Of a stretch of 64,000 nucleotides of DNA, positions 62,549 through 64,000 are shown one piece after another. The DNA is from Chryseobacterium sp. PMSZPI. Lineage in GTDB: Bacteria > Bacteroidota > Bacteroidia > Flavobacteriales > Weeksellaceae. Both the position numbers and the translations under genes were made by a program. The notes beneath the pieces are model-generated. The model searched no databases. It saw only the letters and a program-made list of their open reading frames with translations, and had not been told where the DNA came from. The stretch lies in the NCBI RefSeq assembly GCF_002835665.1, contig NZ_PIZV01000037.1, forward strand, positions 1-64,000, in the 5' to 3' direction. The first letter of the stretch is position 1, and each line of letters begins with the position of its first letter.

Positions 62549-64000
62549 TTATCTATGTTTTACCAGTAGCCAGCTTGAATACTTCACTGAAAGGCTGGAA
62601 CCATATTCTGTCCAGCTTATAAAATACCAATAAGTAGCTGTAGGAACATATCTTCCGCCAATTCTTCCATCCCAGATATATTTGTTTTCGCGATTACCTC
62701 TGAAAACTTCGGCTCCATATCGGTCAAAAATACGGAATTCAAGATTATCATTGGCCATTAATGCAGAATAGTCAATACCTTCATTATACCCGTCTCCGTT
62801 GGGTGTGATGGTGTTGATAAGGTTAATAATGGCAAATGGCTTTTTGACTTCTTCACAAAATTTAGTATCTCTTACAAATATGTAGTGAGCACCCCTTGGT
62901 ACATTGTGGAAAACATTTGAACTTTGCCAAACAACCCCATCCAATGAATATTCATAAGGTGGGATCCCCCCACTTGCTCCGACTTTTACAGAGGTTCCGT
63001 CAATTTCAATAGATGTAATGATTGGAAGTGATAATTCTGTGACATTTACATATTGTTTATAAACACAGCCGTTTGAAGTGAGCTCTACCCAGTAACTTCC
63101 AACAGAAACATTGGTAATTGAAGGTGTTGTGGCACCGGTGCTCCATAAATATTTATCAAATCCAGGTCCCGCATCCAATGTTGTCGTTGTTTTTGGACAA
63201 ATAGCCTGATCTTTTAAAAGATCAGATTTTTTAGGGATTTTGATTGTAATTTTAAGTATGCCGACTTCCGGACAGACTCCATTTTTTTCAAAACGAATAT
63301 AAAATGTCTGGGAATTGGTGATATTCACGGCTCCGTTAATCTGATTCGTATTATTTTGTGCATCAGTTAAGGTTCCGTAAAATGTGAAAGTAACATTTGG
63401 ATCTAAAGTAAATTGAGGAATAAACTGTGCTAAATTAACTGCTTTTATTCCATCTAAATCATCATCACATACATCAGTTACAATGGAAGATTTTATCAAT
63501 GGAACTCTGGAACCAATACTAAATTGTAAAGGTTTGATCACCGGCGCACATCCATCTGGAGAATCTACTCTTATATAAATTGTGGTAGTTGTTGTATAGC
63601 TCCAGTTATTGGGAAGTGTATTGGCATTTCCGGCATTAGCATCAGTAAGGTTTGCATAATATCTTACATTGGTAAAATAAGTGGTATTATTAAGAACTAT
63701 AGGAGTGATATTGGAAAGCATGATATTTACAGTACCGTCCATATTATCGTCACAGAAAATGCCATTGTAATTATCCACTACAATTGCTTTGTTATAAAGG
63801 TTTAAGGTTATTTGAGCAATGGCCTTACATCCGATATTATTTTTTATCACTGCATATACGATCGTCCCGTTAGGTGCGGAATATAAATTGGGAGTAGTAA
63901 TCAGCGCAGCAGGGTTTTCTGTCTGAGCATCTGCTAACGTAGGATAATAGGTAATGGTAACTGGAGTGTTGGTAGTAACATTTGCTGTAGTAAGATTAAA
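62549..64000 (-). CDS. T9SS type B sorting (gliding motility-associated) protein, 5' end outside window
   Basis: The frame is open to the right edge (about 484 residues seen). A GTG at 63850 is internal, since sequence upstream continues the same repeat (TPVTITYYPTLADAQ). There are repeated cadherin/Ig-like units with FCDDNMDGT, VCDDDLDGIKAVNL and FYGTLTDAQNN, then a GSYWVELTSNGC unit. The C-terminal 90 residues (NTITPNGDGYNEGIDY, FRIFDRYGAEVFRGN, WDGRIGGRYVPTATYWYFI) are the CHU_C/gliding motility-associated C-terminal domain used for T9SS type B export. It is a large surface adhesin-like protein. The function of this copy is unknown. Confidence 0.9.
   Translation of the reverse strand, partial: FNLTTANVTTNTPVTITYYPTLADAQTENPAALITTPNLYSAPNGTIVYAVIKNNIGCKAIAQITLNLYNKAIVVDNYNGIFCDDNMDGTVNIMLSNITPIVLNNTTYFTNVRYYANLTDANAGNANTLPNNWSYTTTTTIYIRVDSPDGCAPVIKPLQFSIGSRVPLIKSSIVTDVCDDDLDGIKAVNLAQFIPQFTLDPNVTFTFYGTLTDAQNNTNQINGAVNITNSQTFYIRFEKNGVCPEVGILKITIKIPKKSDLLKDQAICPKTTTTLDAGPGFDKYLWSTGATTPSITNVSVGSYWVELTSNGCVYKQYVNVTELSLPIITSIEIDGTSVKVGASGGIPPYEYSLDGVVWQSSNVFHNVPRGAHYIFVRDTKFCEEVKKPFAIINLINTITPNGDGYNEGIDYSALMANDNLEFRIFDRYGAEVFRGNRENKYIWDGRIGGRYVPTATYWYFISWTEYGSSLSVKYSSWLLVKHR

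Overview
The window looks like chromosome of a Flavobacteriia member, most likely Chryseobacterium or a close Weeksellaceae relative. The DNA is AT-rich. Promoters carry the Bacteroidota -7 element TAnnTTTG. Several secreted proteins end in type IX secretion (T9SS) sorting domains. There is a SusC/SusD pair, a DUF6443/RHS protein, the cysteine-poor type B L31, and many short palindromic repeats between genes. No tRNA, rRNA, CRISPR array, prophage or transposase gene was seen.

Layout. 1-3.9 kb: an MBL-fold hydrolase cut by the window edge, an Omp85-type barrel and an SDR, all on the minus strand. 4.1-7.3 kb: an AT-rich lipoprotein operon, made of one JAMM-like lipoprotein and three tandem paralogous small lipoproteins. 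7.5-15 kb: a phosphate-ester scavenging locus with SusC, SusD, a GDPD-alkaline phosphatase fusion and a convergent PI-PLC lipoprotein. 15.2-18.3 kb: aroA, a MazG-like pyrophosphatase and a beta-helix lipoprotein. 18.4-25.6 kb: L31, a repeat-rich gene-free stretch, a GlmU-like protein, an ECF sigma operon with DUF4252/DUF2807 proteins, and guaB.

26-44 kb is the accessory core. Two M43 metalloproteases carrying T9SS tails flank a three-gene operon: a T9SS beta-propeller protein, a 1026-aa YD-type protein and a 1174-aa DUF6443/RHS protein with a variable C-terminus. A small membrane protein (candidate immunity protein) overlaps the RHS 3' end. Next come a near-perfect terminator and the tail of an XRE-type regulator gene that has been cut by a four-unit 108-bp repeat with inverted ends. 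A second, more decayed copy of the same arrangement (small ORF, terminator, regulator tail) follows. This is the most unusual structure in the window. ruvC and an M64 peptidase with a T9SS tail lie beyond it.

44-64 kb is mostly housekeeping or conserved: a LigT-like protein, a serine hydrolase, a PLP decarboxylase, a Dph6-like ATPase, an M16 peptidase, the fused mutase IcmF, a DUF3667 protein, rplM-rpsI-rpsB, three paralogous lipoprotein/secreted genes surrounding trmB, a carboxypeptidase-regulatory-like protein, and the 3' end of a large gliding-motility-type (T9SS type B) protein that runs off the right edge. All family names are from reading motifs by eye; no database search was run.
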